Assembly (NCBI RefSeq): GCF_002950945.1
Contig: NZ_CP012673.1
Span: 124,001 to 188,000 of the forward strand
Source of the DNA: Sorangium cellulosum
Lineage (GTDB): Bacteria; Myxococcota_A; Polyangia; Polyangiales; Polyangiaceae
DNA: 64,000 nt
Direction: 5' to 3'
In this document: one piece after another, positions 1 through 9,800 of the stretch
Numbering within the stretch: the stretch's first letter is position 1
Layout of the letters: each line of letters begins with the position of its first letter
Made by a program: the position numbers and the translations under genes
The notes under the pieces: model-generated
Seen by the model: the letters and a program-made list of their open reading frames with translations, nothing else
What the model was told of the DNA's origin: nothing
Database searches by the model: none

Positions 1-135
1 CGCGCGGCGCGGCGCTCGTCCAAGGCGCGGGGCGCAGAGCGGAAGGTGACCTCCGCGCCGCCGCCGCTGGCCGCCGCGCTCGGCGCAGGGTCCGGCGCCC
101 CCGCGAAGCCGGGAGAAGAGGGCGAGGAGAGCTGA
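1..135 (+). CDS. C-terminal end of an unidentified protein (partial)
   Basis: The frame is open from the window edge and ends at a TGA at 133-135. The 44 residues are rich in Ala, Pro, Gly and Arg and finish with an acidic tail (GEEGEES). Such a tail is common in disordered C-termini of high-GC proteins, and no family can be recognised. The 50 bases after the stop are G-rich, with no clear terminator hairpin. It converges on the arginine genes. It could equally be a chance open frame in GC-rich DNA. Confidence 0.25.
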   Translation, partial: RAARRSSKARGAERKVTSAPPPLAAALGAGSGAPAKPGEEGEES

Positions 136-184
136 GCCCGGGCGCGGCGGTGGCGCGCGGGCGGGCGAGCGGGGGCGGCGGGGG

Positions 185-1534
185 TCAGAGGTCGGCGGTG
201 CCGTGCTGGCGCAGGGTCGCCGGCAGCGAGAGCGCGTGGTCGATGCAGGCCCGGATGTCGTCGAAGCTCGGCATGCCGTACCAGAACACCGTCCATTGCT
301 CGTTGCGGTAGCTGCCCTCGGCCTGCTGGAAGTACCAGGGGTTGATCTCGTTGCCGTTCCGGGCGCGCCAGAAGAGCCGGGGGTTCTCGTTCCTCATGCG
401 CGTCCAGAGCGAGCCGCCGATCCCCACGCCCTGCGCCTCCGTGGTCACCGCGAACTTGTCGAGGTACGGGATCGAGGGCGACTTCCCGCGCGCCCCGAGC
501 GTGAGGATCGCGGTCGCGCGGTACGAGTCGGACAGGTAGACGCGGTAGAACTCCTTCTTCTCGAAGTAGCTCTCGTCGAGCTTTCGCTGGAAGCACGCCT
601 CGAGCAGGTCGCGCAGCCGGGCCCTGTCGATGCCGTCCAGCGTGTCGTGCCGGAGGATGCGCTCGCCGCGCCGGACGAGCGTGCCTGACCCGGTGTGCGT
701 GAAGAGCTCCTTGGCCAGGTGATCCGGCGACGTGATCGAGACCGAGGAGGTCGCCGGCAGGCCGTCGAGCAGGAGCTTGATCTCCTGCAGCTTGAGCCGC
801 ATGCCGCCCTCGAGCCACGGCTGGGTGACGAGGACCGCGTAGTCCTCCTCGAGGTTGATGGCCGAGATGATGCGCCCGTGCTCGTCGAGCAGGCCGCCCG
901 TGGTCGTGAGGAAGATCATCTTGAACGGCTGCGTCGCCAGCGCGAGCTCGCGCGCGGCCACGTCGGCGTTGATGTTGACGATCTGCCCGCCCGAGGTCTC
1001 GCCGAGGCAGGCGAGGATCGGCAGGTGGCCGGCGCGGATGCTGGACCTCACCGCGTCGAGGTGCACGCGCTCCACCTTGCCGACGAGCCCGAGGCGCCCC
1101 TCGTCGACGAGCGACGCCTCGAACACGCCCGCCGTGATCGGCCGCGTGCGTGTGCCCATCTCCTCGAGCGCCTCGACGAGCCGCAGGTTCTCGCGGAGGA
1201 AGACGCGGCGCGCGATCTCCAGGATGCGCGGCGTCGTGACGCGCAGGCCGTTGACGCGCTCGGTCGGGATCCCGGCCTCGGCGAGGGCCCGATCGAGCTG
1301 CGGCCCGGCGCCGTGGATGACGATGGGGTAGAGGCCGACCTGGTTGAGGAAGACGAGCGAGGTCGCGAGCGCCTCGAGGTCCTCGTCGAGGATGGCGCCG
1401 CCGACCTTGATGACGGCGAACTTCTGCTGATCGACGGCCGCGTACTGCTTGAGGTACTGCTCGACCTCCTTGCGGCTGCCGAGGTTCCTGAGCAGGCGGA
1501 CGATGACGTCTTGTGTCGGGCCCATCGCGGTCAT
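185..1534 (-). CDS. argB: Bifunctional N-acetylglutamate kinase / N-acetylglutamate synthase-like protein
   Basis: Arginine biosynthesis: the N-terminal amino-acid-kinase domain phosphorylates N-acetylglutamate, and a C-terminal GNAT-fold domain can make N-acetylglutamate. In the 449-residue product I see the kinase signature KVGGA at residues 43-47 and HGAGPQ at 74-79. The last ~150 residues form the NAT domain (positions about 300-449). This architecture and length match the Xanthomonas-type NAGS/K and vertebrate NAGS rather than the ~300-residue stand-alone ArgB. The ATG at 1534 overlaps the stop of the carbamoyltransferase gene in an ATGA, which fixes the start and implies translational coupling. 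An open frame extends far upstream but is only the shadow of the neighbour. Whether both activities are retained cannot be told from sequence alone. Confidence 0.9.
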   Translation of the reverse strand: MTAMGPTQDVIVRLLRNLGSRKEVEQYLKQYAAVDQQKFAVIKVGGAILDEDLEALATSLVFLNQVGLYPIVIHGAGPQLDRALAEAGIPTERVNGLRVTTPRILEIARRVFLRENLRLVEALEEMGTRTRPITAGVFEASLVDEGRLGLVGKVERVHLDAVRSSIRAGHLPILACLGETSGGQIVNINADVAARELALATQPFKMIFLTTTGGLLDEHGRIISAINLEEDYAVLVTQPWLEGGMRLKLQEIKLLLDGLPATSSVSITSPDHLAKELFTHTGSGTLVRRGERILRHDTLDGIDRARLRDLLEACFQRKLDESYFEKKEFYRVYLSDSYRATAILTLGARGKSPSIPYLDKFAVTTEAQGVGIGGSLWTRMRNENPRLFWRARNGNEINPWYFQQAEGSYRNEQWTVFWYGMPSFDDIRACIDHALSLPATLRQHGTADL

Positions 1535-2532
1535 CCCCCGTTGATCAGCACGTCCATCACGGCCTTCTGGACGTGGAGCCGGTTCTCGGCCTCGTCGATG
1601 ACCATGGAGCGAGGGGAGTCGAGCACGGCGTCCGTGACCTTCACGTTGCGCCGCACCGGGAGGCAGTGCGAGAAGAGCGCGCCCGGGGTGAGCGCCATCT
1701 TCTGCTCGTCGACGATGAAGTGCTTGTACCGGTCGCGGATGGGCTTCTCCTGCTCCCAGCGGCCGAAGTAGGGAATCGCCCCCCAGCTCTTCGCGTACAC
1801 GACGTCGGCGCCGCGGTAGGCGGACTCGATGTCGTAGGTGATCGAGAGCTTGCGCCCGTTCTCGGCGGCGCTCTTCCGGGCGGCGTCGAGGTAGCGATCG
1901 TCGAGGTGGTACTCCTCGTTCGGGCAGAGCACGGTGATGTCCATGCCGAGCTTGGAGGCGATGAGAACGGCCGAGTTGGCGACCGCGGTGTTGAGCGGGC
2001 GAGGGTGGTAAGTCCACGTGAGCAGGAGCTTCTTGCCGTCGAGGCGGCCGAGGCGCTCCTTCATCGTGAGCGCGAGCGCGAGCTCCTGGCACGGGTGGGT
2101 GATGGTCTCGAGGTTGATGACCGGCACGGTGGCGTGGCGCGCGAACCCCTGCAGCACCTTGTCCTTGCGGTCGTCCTCCCAGCGCTGGAACTTGGGGAAC
2201 GCGCGCACGCCGATGAGATCGGCGTAACGCGAGAGCACACGGGCGACCTCCTGGATGTGCTCCTCGGGATCGCCGTCCATCACGGCGCCCTCCTCGAACT
2301 CGATCGGCCAGGCGCCCTTGCCGGGCTCCAGGACGACGGCGTGGCCGCCGAGCTCCTGGATGCCGACCTCGAACGAGGTGCGCGTCCGCAGCGACGGATT
2401 GAAGAACACGAGCGCGAGGGTGCGGTCCTTGAGGCGCGGGTCGACGGGGCGCCGCTTGAAGCGCTGCGCGCGCTCGAGGAGGCCCTCGATCTCGGCGCGG
2501 GTGTAGTCCATCGTGGTCAAGAAGTGCCGCAT
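1531..2532 (-). CDS. argF': N-acetylornithine carbamoyltransferase (AOTCase)
   Basis: Transfers the carbamoyl group of carbamoyl phosphate to N-acetylornithine, giving N-acetylcitrulline, in the cytoplasm. The 333-residue product has the carbamoyl-phosphate loop FFNPSLRTRTSF (43-54), HPCQELA (146-152) and HCLPVRRNVK near the C-terminus, whose Lys is the carboxylated lysine of AOTCases. The segment WPIEF (75-79) followed by a long insertion resembles Xanthomonas AOTCase from memory and is not the SMG loop of ordinary ornithine transcarbamylase. The start at 2532 is preceded by GAGGAGG at good spacing. It is the first gene of an operon with the overlapping kinase/synthase gene. The substrate call is strong because AOTCases form a compact family. 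Confidence 0.92.
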   Translation of the reverse strand: MRHFLTTMDYTRAEIEGLLERAQRFKRRPVDPRLKDRTLALVFFNPSLRTRTSFEVGIQELGGHAVVLEPGKGAWPIEFEEGAVMDGDPEEHIQEVARVLSRYADLIGVRAFPKFQRWEDDRKDKVLQGFARHATVPVINLETITHPCQELALALTMKERLGRLDGKKLLLTWTYHPRPLNTAVANSAVLIASKLGMDITVLCPNEEYHLDDRYLDAARKSAAENGRKLSITYDIESAYRGADVVYAKSWGAIPYFGRWEQEKPIRDRYKHFIVDEQKMALTPGALFSHCLPVRRNVKVTDAVLDSPRSMVIDEAENRLHVQKAVMDVLINGG

Positions 2533-2638
2533 CGGATGCCTCCTCGTTGAACGAGCATGGAGCGGGCGCGCACGCATTGGAGCAATCCTGGGGGGGATGT
2601 CAACGACGCGGGGGGGTGGGCGCGGATCCGAGGGGCAC

Positions 2639-2885
2639 GCGCCGGCGGGGGGCGCTGCGCGGCAGGGCGCGGGCGGGCGCTGGCCATCCGCCGAGACGGG
2701 GACTCGGGAGCTTGCGCTGAAGACACCGCCCGGCATGTCTCCCTTCGGGCCTCGACAGCTGAGACGTTATGGAGCGCGCCACACGAGGCGCGCCTGAGAC
2801 GTGGAGCCGTGGGAGACCTTATGGCACCTCGGTCGGTGCTCGCGCGCCCGCCCGCGCCCTGCCGCGCAGCGCCCCCCGCCGGCGC
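2639..2885. repeat. Perfect 42-bp inverted repeat, arms separated by 163 bp
   Basis: Arm 1 is 2639-2680 and arm 2 is 2844-2885. By direct reading the second arm is the exact reverse complement of the first over 42 bases, including the central GCTGCGCGGCAGGGCG. The spacer of 163 bp shows no gene. Part of the arm (GCGCTGCGC next to GGCAGG) recurs loosely near 17212-17228, so it may belong to a dispersed intergenic repeat family of this genome. Confidence 0.85.
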
Positions 2886-2902
2886 TTCCGTCGGAGCGTG
2901 GA

Positions 2903-2933
2903 GGGGGGGAAGGGGGGGAGGGGGGGAGGGGGA
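2903..2933 (+). other. Potential G-quadruplex tract
   Basis: Four or more consecutive runs of five to seven G are separated by only one or two A. They lie just downstream of the inverted repeat, in the shared upstream region of the arginine operon and the gene at 3215. Runs this long are unusual even for GC-rich DNA, where G and C normally alternate. Confidence 0.7.
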
Positions 2934-3214
2934 GAGGACGGAGGCGCGTCGCGGAGGTGTGGAAGAGGGGTGTCGAGGCGGAGGGAGCAGCCGGGGACGG
3001 ACGAGCGGGCTGTGGGAATGTCAGGGTTGCAAGGGAGGGGATTGCAAGAACGGAAGGGGTACGGAGGTGCTCTAGGGGGAACCCGCGAAATTGAGGGGGG
3101 AGGGGCTTGGCCTGCATCCTGCTAAAGGGGTAGGTCAGAGCGCCCGTGACGGTTTCCCCCCCCCCACCGTCGAATGGGCGCTCTTTTTTTTGTGCTCCTG
3201 CTTCGAGGTGAGGC

Positions 3215-3547
3215 GTGCGAGCGAGCAACCGTCGAATGACGCTGGTCGTGATCCTCACGGTGCGCTGCGAGGCGATCGAGACGTTCCGCGCATTCGAACG
3301 GAAGGCGGCCGGCGTGATGGCGCGGTACGGCGGCGCCATCGAGCGGACCGTGGTGACAGCGCCGGATGGCGCCGGGGAGCACGTGAAAGAGGTTCACCTC
3401 GTCACCTTTCCGGACGAACAGGCCTTCTCGGCGTACCGCAGAGACGCCGAGCTCGAGGCGGTGGCGCACCTGCGAAGAGAGTCGGTCGTCCAGACGGAGA
3501 TCCTGATCGGGGAAGAGGGGCCGGACTACCACGCCGGGGCGGGATAG
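3215..3547 (+). CDS. Small hypothetical protein, possible dimeric alpha/beta-barrel fold
   Basis: A protein of about 103-110 residues. The core reads as strand (TLVVILTV), helix with FERKAAGVMARYGG, strand (ERTVV), then EVHLVTFPDEQAF and a second helix. That order resembles ferredoxin-like alpha/beta-barrel proteins (DUF1330 or ABM type), which bind small molecules or degrade them; this is a fold guess only. Two starts are possible: GTG at 3215, which has GAGGTGAGG close upstream, or ATG at 3236, where the conserved-looking part begins but no ribosome site is visible. A T8 run lies 25 bp upstream. It converges with the acetyltransferase gene. Confidence 0.6.
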   Translation: MRASNRRMTLVVILTVRCEAIETFRAFERKAAGVMARYGGAIERTVVTAPDGAGEHVKEVHLVTFPDEQAFSAYRRDAELEAVAHLRRESVVQTEILIGEEGPDYHAGAG

Positions 3548-3617
3548 CGGCTGAGCCGCGACGAACGCCGGCGGGGCCGGCCTCTGCGGGAGACCAGATG
3601 CAGAGTCGTCGGGGGCG

Positions 3618-4442
3618 TCAGGCTTGCTCGGGCGGCTCCGCGATGCACGCGGTGGCGACGCGGCGGAAGCCGACCCGCTCGTAGACGCGGGCGACGTCGT
3701 CGTTCTGCGCGGACAGGAAGACCGTGCGGTTCCCTGCGTCGAGGGCGCGCCGGGCCAGCACCGCGGTGACCGCGGCGGCAAGGCCTCGCCGACGGGCGGC
3801 GGGCAGCGTTCCGACGCCGACGATCTCGGCGACCTCCTCGGCATGCTGATAACTGCCCACGCAGAGCGGACCGGCGAGCTCGCCAGCGCGGCCCCGCGCC
3901 GCGGCGTGCACCATCGTCCCGTCGATCAACGACGTGGTCCACGAGGTCGCATGGCCGGCCGGGAGCGCGGCCGCGGTGGCGTCCCGCTCGGCCGGACCCG
4001 CAAGGCCCGCCGCGGTGTCGAACGCGCCGAAGGCGACGTACGCCACCGCCTGCACCGCGGCGAGATCGGGATCGTCAGGGGTGACGAGCCCAAGAGAGAC
4101 GTCCGCCGGCGCCGCCACCTGGACAGGCTCGCCGGAGAGCACGAGCAGCGGGCAGCGCCGGACGTGCAGGCCGGCCGCCTCGGCGGCGGCGTCGAGCCCG
4201 GGCGTCGTCTCCAGCACCCACTCGAACGACTCCGGGAAAGAGAGCCCCCGCTGCCGCGCGCGCATCGCCGCCATGTCGTCGACCGAGACAGGGCCGGCAT
4301 GGCCAAGGGTGGGGCGAGCATAGTACGGCCAGCCGTCGCCGCGGCGCACGAAGAGCGTCAGCGGGCCATGGACCTCGGCGTCGGCGCGCCGGCGGGGGAC
4401 GGCATCGTAGAACCGCTCGATGGCGGCGAGGAGGGCGCTCAC
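3618..4442 (-). CDS. GNAT-family N-acetyltransferase
   Basis: A 274-residue protein whose C-terminal third is a GNAT fold. It has a strand EIVGVGTLPAARRRGLAAAVTAVL carrying the acetyl-CoA pyrophosphate-binding pattern (R-R-R-G-L-A, about residues 215-222). This is followed by the typical LSAQNDDVARVYERVGFRRVA, in which Asn and Tyr match motif B. The N-terminal 100 residues are less conserved and may set substrate specificity; the acceptor cannot be predicted. The start is a GTG at 4442 with no strong ribosome site. It converges with the gene at 3215 and is divergent from the PAS-STAS gene, so it is probably transcribed alone. Confidence 0.8.
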   Translation of the reverse strand: MSALLAAIERFYDAVPRRRADAEVHGPLTLFVRRGDGWPYYARPTLGHAGPVSVDDMAAMRARQRGLSFPESFEWVLETTPGLDAAAEAAGLHVRRCPLLVLSGEPVQVAAPADVSLGLVTPDDPDLAAVQAVAYVAFGAFDTAAGLAGPAERDATAAALPAGHATSWTTSLIDGTMVHAAARGRAGELAGPLCVGSYQHAEEVAEIVGVGTLPAARRRGLAAAVTAVLARRALDAGNRTVFLSAQNDDVARVYERVGFRRVATACIAEPPEQA

Positions 4443-4920
4443 AGGGGCACGATTGTGTCATCGGCCGGGGCTGAACGTCGAGGGGACGCGCAGGCGCGAG
4501 AGGACACTTCGCCCGGGGAAAGACGACGGTGACCCGGAGAAATGGCTGCGCGATGGCGCGGGACCCGGGCGCAGCGAGCCAGAGGAGCGGGTCAGTACGT
4601 GAGCGAGATCCTCGGGCCGGCTCCTGCTCGGCCTGGTCGTTGGCTCGCAACCCCGGCGCGTCCGACACTGGATGCCGGTAAGGGGCGCACGCATACCCGG
4701 GCCGACCGGATCTCGCCGGCGCCGCCGCGGAGCCGCCCCGATGCTATTGACTTCACTGCCCGATCTCGGAGACAAGCAGACGGGAGACGCGTCGATGAGG
4801 TCGACCTCCCGTCGGAGCGGCGTTCGTTCGCTCCGGCCAGACGGTCCGCGAGAACGACTCATCTGCGTGCGGACGGAGACGATCGCCAAAGGGGGCGGGC
4901 GGCGGCGACGAGGAGCGCGC
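4443..4920. other. Divergent intergenic region
   Basis: This 478-bp region lies between the GNAT gene (minus) and the PAS-STAS gene (plus) and must carry both promoters. It stays open in several frames but shows no protein family features. I see no palindrome or repeat that stands out. Confidence 0.4.
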
Positions 4921-6120
4921 ATGCGCCCGCGCAAGGGAGGACACGAGGTGAGCAATGACAAGCTGTTCCAGGTCTCGGCGGGACTCCTGGCCACCGCGGA
5001 CGCGAGCGGCCGTTTCCGTGATCTGAGCCCAGCCTGGGAGCGGACGCTCGGCTGGTCCCTCGACGAGCTGAGGAGCAAGCCGTTCATCGAGTTCGTCCAT
5101 CCGGGCGACCGCGAGGCCACCCTGGCGGAGGCGGCCGGGCTCTTCAAGGGCCAGACGACGACCCGGTTCGATAACCGTTACGTGTGCAAGGACGGCTCTT
5201 ACAGGTGGCTCGGCTGGACCGCCTGCGTCGACATGAACGACGCCCCCTCGGAGCGCCGCATCTACGCCACGGCGCTCGACGTGACGAGCGACCGAGAGCG
5301 GCTGTCGCAGCTCTCGGAGACGGCGGAGCTGGCCGGGGTGTACGAGAGGCTGTTTCAGGTCTCGGTGGGCCTGCTCGTCACCCTGGACGAAAACGGGTAT
5401 TTCCGCCACGCCAACCCGGCGTGGGAGCGGACGCTCGGCTGGTTGCCCGAGGAGATGACCTCGAAGCCGTTCATCGAGTTCGTCCACCCCGACGACCGCG
5501 AGGCGACGCTCGCCGAGGCCACCGCCCTGTTCCAGGGCCGCATGACCATCCGGTTCGACAACCGCTATCGGTGCAAGGACGGTTCCTACAGGTGGCTCGC
5601 GTGGACCGCGTTCATGGACCCGACCGAGGATTCATCGGACCGCCTCGTCTACGGCACTGCCCACGACGTCACGTCCTACAGGGATCTGCTCGAGCAGCTC
5701 GAGCGGACGCTCGCGCGGCTGCGCGACACGATGCAGGCGATGTCGACGCCGCTCATGCCGATCACCGATCGCATCGTGGTCATGCCGCTCGTGGGCCAGA
5801 TGGACTCGGATCGGGTAAGTCAGGTGATGTCGGTCGCGCTCGAGGGAGTCCAGGCCACCCAGGTTCAGATCGTCATCCTCGACGTGACGGGGCTCAGGGA
5901 CATCGACACGAAGGTCGCCTCCGCGCTCGTCGACACGGCGAAGGCGCTGCAGCTGCTCGGCGCGAAGACCATCCTGACCGGCATCCGGCCGGCGGTGGCG
6001 CAGACGCTCGTCGGGCTCGGGCTCGACCTGGCGGGGATCGTCACGAAAGGCACCCTCCAGAGCGCCATCGCGTTCGCGCTGCACAGCGACCAGCGCTCGG
6101 CCGCGCTCCTCTCCAGGTAA
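4921..6120 (+). CDS. RsbR-like regulator, PAS-PAS-STAS
   Basis: Cytoplasmic sensor-regulator of the RsbR type. Two closely similar PAS domains (about residues 15-115 and 140-245) share the segments PAWERTLGW, KPFIEFVHP and DREATLAEA, so they arose by internal duplication. A STAS domain (about 275-390) has DVTGL, IDTKVASAL and GIRPAVAQTL, the signature of RsbR stressosome proteins. The Thr of IDT and the Thr of AQT lie where RsbRA is phosphorylated. The start is uncertain: ATG at 4921 follows GAGGAG, while GTG at 4948 follows GGGAGG at ideal spacing. No RsbS, RsbT or RsbU gene lies nearby. A paralogue is at 27372-28712. Confidence 0.85.
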   Translation: MRPRKGGHEVSNDKLFQVSAGLLATADASGRFRDLSPAWERTLGWSLDELRSKPFIEFVHPGDREATLAEAAGLFKGQTTTRFDNRYVCKDGSYRWLGWTACVDMNDAPSERRIYATALDVTSDRERLSQLSETAELAGVYERLFQVSVGLLVTLDENGYFRHANPAWERTLGWLPEEMTSKPFIEFVHPDDREATLAEATALFQGRMTIRFDNRYRCKDGSYRWLAWTAFMDPTEDSSDRLVYGTAHDVTSYRDLLEQLERTLARLRDTMQAMSTPLMPITDRIVVMPLVGQMDSDRVSQVMSVALEGVQATQVQIVILDVTGLRDIDTKVASALVDTAKALQLLGAKTILTGIRPAVAQTLVGLGLDLAGIVTKGTLQSAIAFALHSDQRSAALLSR

Positions 6121-6183
6121 CATCCGCCGGGGCAGAGGCGGCGGAGCCTCCCGCGGCGGCGTCAGCGCCGGCGCGCGCCCGGC

Positions 6184-6828
6184 TCACGCTTCGTCGCGCT
6201 CGGCCTTCACCGCCTGGTCGTCGTCCTCATCCTCCAGCAGCGGCGCCACCTCGATCCACAACGCGTCCAGATCGAGCTCCAGCCCCTCCAGACCCGCGAT
6301 GCGCAGCATCCCCTCCGAGGCGGGCTGCACCTGCACGTAATGCCCGTCCGGCCCGAGCTGCCAGATCTCGACGAGCTGCGCGTCGGGATCCACCAGCCAG
6401 TACCAGCGCACCCCGAAGCGCGCGTACTCGATCGCCTTCTCCATCCGGTCGCGCCGCACGTCGCGCGGCCGCCGCGACAGGACCTCGACCGCCACGGTCG
6501 GCGGGATCCGGGAGAGCGCGTCGCGCCCGCGGAGGCGCGTGCCCGGGGCGTACATGCACACATCGGCCTTGCGCCCGCGTCGCGCCGACACGCCGAGCTT
6601 GTGCTCCGAGCCGAACACCCAGCCCCCGCGCGGCCGAGCCCACCTGCGGAGCACCTCGATGAGCCAGCTCACCACCGCTTCGTGCAGCGTCGTCGGCGCC
6701 TCTTCCTCCACGAGCCGGCCGTCCAGGAGCTCGCCCGGCTCGTCCTCATCCATGTCGGCCCACTGCTCGAGCGTCATCGGCTCAGGGTGGAGGATCTCCG
6801 CCGTCGCTCTCGAACCCATGCCGCCCAT
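6184..6828 (-). CDS. Uma2-family restriction-endonuclease-like protein (DUF820)
   Basis: A 214-residue protein with the Uma2 pattern: PMTLEQWADMDEDEPGELLDGRLV near the N-terminus, then HKLGVSARRGRKADVCMY (the catalytic-site Asp), then VAVEVLSRRPRDVRRDRMEKAIEYARFGVRWYWLVDP. The E-V-L-S and K of this stretch correspond to the PD-(D/E)XK core. Uma2 proteins are abundant in myxobacteria and cyanobacteria and their biological role is unknown. A highly acidic tail (LLEDEDDDQ) ends the protein. It lies 42 bp downstream of the AddA-like gene on the same strand, so co-transcription is possible. The first Met (6828) and the next (6819) are both plausible starts. Confidence 0.85.
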   Translation of the reverse strand: MGGMGSRATAEILHPEPMTLEQWADMDEDEPGELLDGRLVEEEAPTTLHEAVVSWLIEVLRRWARPRGGWVFGSEHKLGVSARRGRKADVCMYAPGTRLRGRDALSRIPPTVAVEVLSRRPRDVRRDRMEKAIEYARFGVRWYWLVDPDAQLVEIWQLGPDGHYVQVQPASEGMLRIAGLEGLELDLDALWIEVAPLLEDEDDDQAVKAERDEA

Positions 6829-6870
6829 CGTACCACCCGCGCGCGGCCCCGCGACGGTTCCTGGCGCCCC

Positions 6871-9800
6871 TCACACCCGGAGCACCACGCCGCGCGCCCG
6901 CTCGCCGGTCGCCTCCGCGATCGCCTCCACGTAGAGCCGCACCTGCGCCTCCTGCGCCGCGTGCGCGGTCCCCGCGTCCGAGCCGGTCTTGAAGTCGATC
7001 ACGGTCCAGATCCCCACGTCGCCCACGCTCTCGCGGAACGAGAGGTCCACGACGCCCTCGACGAGGGTCCCGTCCGGGAGCCGCAGCAGCAGCGGCGTCT
7101 CCCGCTCGCACGCGCCGCGGGCCGCGCTCTCCGCCGCGCGCCGGAGCAGCGGGTGATCGAGCGCCGCGAGCGCCGCCGCGACGGCGGCGTCGACCTCCTC
7201 GGCCGGCGCCGCGAGCAGCCGCGCCTGCGCCGCCGCGACCTCCCGCACCTCGTCCTCGCCGGCCCGCAGGTCCACCTCGGCCAGCACCGCGTGCACGAGC
7301 GTCCCGAACCGCTTCCCGAACGGCCGGCCCTCGCGCGCGATCGCCGTCTGCTCGAACGAGATCACCGGCAGCGCGTCCGCCCGCCCGCCCCGCGCCGCGC
7401 CGCCCTGGGCTCGCCCCGCGCCGCCCGCCGCGCCCTCGGCCACCCCCGCGGCCTCGGCGGCCGCCGCCGCAGCGGCCGCGGCCGCCGCCTCGTGGCTCAG
7501 CTCCGTCGCTGTCTTCACGCGCACCGCCGCCGCGGCGCCGTCCCGGATCGCCCGCTCCCGCGCCTCCTGCCACGCCTCGTGCCCCTGCAGCCCGGGCTGC
7601 GCGAACCCCAGCTGCCCGCGCCCCCCCGCGGCCGCCGCCGCCGCGCCGCCCACGCCGCCCGCGCCGCCCGCGTCCGCCTGCAGGATCCGCTGCTGCCTCA
7701 GCCCCGCTTCCGGCTCGCGATCCAGGTCGAGCGCGCCCGGATCCCACCAGACGACGCGGTGCGCCCCCACCATGGGCGCGTGCACCCCGGGCGCGACCGC
7801 GTCCCGCTCGTCCGCCTCGCACCGCGCCGAGCGCTCCAGCACGGTGTCGGTGCCGAACCGAGGGCAGCCGAGGTCGTCCCCGGGCCGCGCGTTCCGCCGC
7901 TCGCGCGGCGCCGGATAGAGCACCGGGTGCAGCACGTCGAGCCAGCCGTCGCTCGAGCCGTCGCCCGGGCGCGCGTCGCCCACCGCGGGCACCACGAGCA
8001 GATCGCGCGCCCGGGTCGCGGCCACGTACGCGAGCCGCACCGCCTCCTCGCGGTCGCGGCGCAGCACCTCGTCGCGCCGCTCCCAGAGCTCCGCGGGCAC
8101 GCAGCCGGCGATCGGCTCGGCCCACAGGTTGAGCTCGGGATCCACGTGCCGCGACGGCTGCTGGTGCACCGCCGGCGACGCCGGATCCGCCAGGATCACC
8201 ACCGGGAACTCGAGCCCCTTCGCCCGGTGCACCGTCATGATCCGGACCCCCTCCGTCCCCTCCTCGACGACCGGCGCCTCCGCGACCTCGCCCCGCTCGG
8301 CGTCCGCCTCGAGCCGCTCGACGAAGGCCCGGAACGACGTCGCGCCGCCCGCCTCGAAGCGCCGCCCGAGGTCCATCACCCGCAGCACGTTCGCGAGCGC
8401 CTGCTCCCCCGTCGGCCAGATCGCGATGCCCGCGTGCGCGCGTGTCTCGTCGAGCAGCCCGCCGATCGTGTCCGCGATCGGCCGCCGGTTGCGCTCGCGG
8501 TGCAGGCGCCCCAGCACCGCGAGCGCCTCGGCCACCTCCCGGAGCGGCCGCGCCCCGCCCGCCATCGCGGCCTCGAGCGCCGCGTCGTCCGGCTGGAACA
8601 ACGGGTGGAGCCGCTGGAACCGGTCGCGGTAGAGCAGGAGCACGTCGTCCGTCAGCGCGAAGAGCGGCCCGCGCAGCGCCGCGTACACGCTGAGCTCGTC
8701 GTCGGGCCACTCGATCGCCGAGAGCGCGCTCCGCACCGCCATCACCTCCTCGCGATCGTGGAACGACCGCCCGCCCACGAGCACGTGCGGGATCCGCCGG
8801 GCCTCGAGCGCCCGCACGTACGCGCGGGTCGCGTCCTCGCCGAAGGTCTGGAAGCGCTTGAACAGGAGGCAGATGTGCCGCGCCTCGAGCGGCACCCGCT
8901 CCCTCGGGCGCTCGCGCTCGGTCACCGTCCAGCGCCGCTCCCCCGACGCCGAGCCCCGGCCCGCGTGGATGAGGTGGTGCACGAAGGCGCCCACCGCGTC
9001 CGGGATCGACTGTCGCACCCGGAAATCGGAGATCTTCCCGAAGTCGCCGTAGGGCCGCGGCACCGGCAGCGCGATCACCGTCGGTTGACCCACCGGGTCG
9101 TCCCGGAACCGCTCGAGCGCGACGTACCGCGCCTGGCTCGCCGCGCGCGCGCCTGGGCGCTCGTCGCCGCCGCCCTGCATGAGCGGCGCGAACGCGCCGT
9201 TGACGGCCTCCTGGATCGACGGGGCGCTGCGGAAGCTCGTCGACAGGTACAGCACGCTCGCGCCGCACGCGACGAGGCGGGCCTTCGTCGCCTCGTAGAG
9301 CGCCACCTCGGCGCGGCGGAAGCGGTAGATCGACTGCTTCGGATCGCCGACGACGAAGAGCTTGCCGGGCAGCGGGCGCGCCTTCATCCAGTCGGTCTCG
9401 GCCGGGTCGTCGGCCGCGAGCAGGAGCAGGATCTCCGCCTGGAGCGGGTCGGTGTCCTGGAACTCGTCGACGAAGAGGTGCGAGAAGCGGAGGTTGAGCT
9501 CCTCGCGCACGCCGCGGCTCGAGCGGAGGAGGTTCCGCGCGCACAGCAGCAGGTCGAGGAAGTCGAGCTTGCCGGCGCGCGCCTTGAGCGCGTCGTACGC
9601 CTCGATCGGCGGCCTCAGCTCGCGCGAGAGGCAGGCCGCGAGGTCGGCGCTCGCGGCGGTGAGGACCGCGTCGAGCTCGGCCTTCACCCGGTCGCGGAGC
9701 GCGAGCACCTCGGCGCGCGAGAGGTCCGCGCCGAAGCTCTTGCCGGCGCCCTTCCAGCGCCATTCCTTCCAGCGCGCGAGCTCGGCGAGCTCGGCCTCGA

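Larger units (their letters stand above)
2533..3214. other. Intergenic region with inverted repeat and homopolymer tracts
   Basis: This 680-bp gap separates the arginine operon (minus) from the small gene at 3215 (plus). It should hold both promoters, but no clear -35/-10 pair stands out. It contains a perfect 42-bp inverted repeat (arms at 2639-2680 and 2844-2885), a G-tract block at 2903-2933, a C-run near 3157-3165 and a T-run at 3184-3191. Apparent frames here are compositional and show no family features. Confidence 0.6.

Noticed and set aside
1513..2550. Long plus-strand frames opposite the arginine genes
   Set aside because: No family features, and they are fully antisense to well-identified enzymes.
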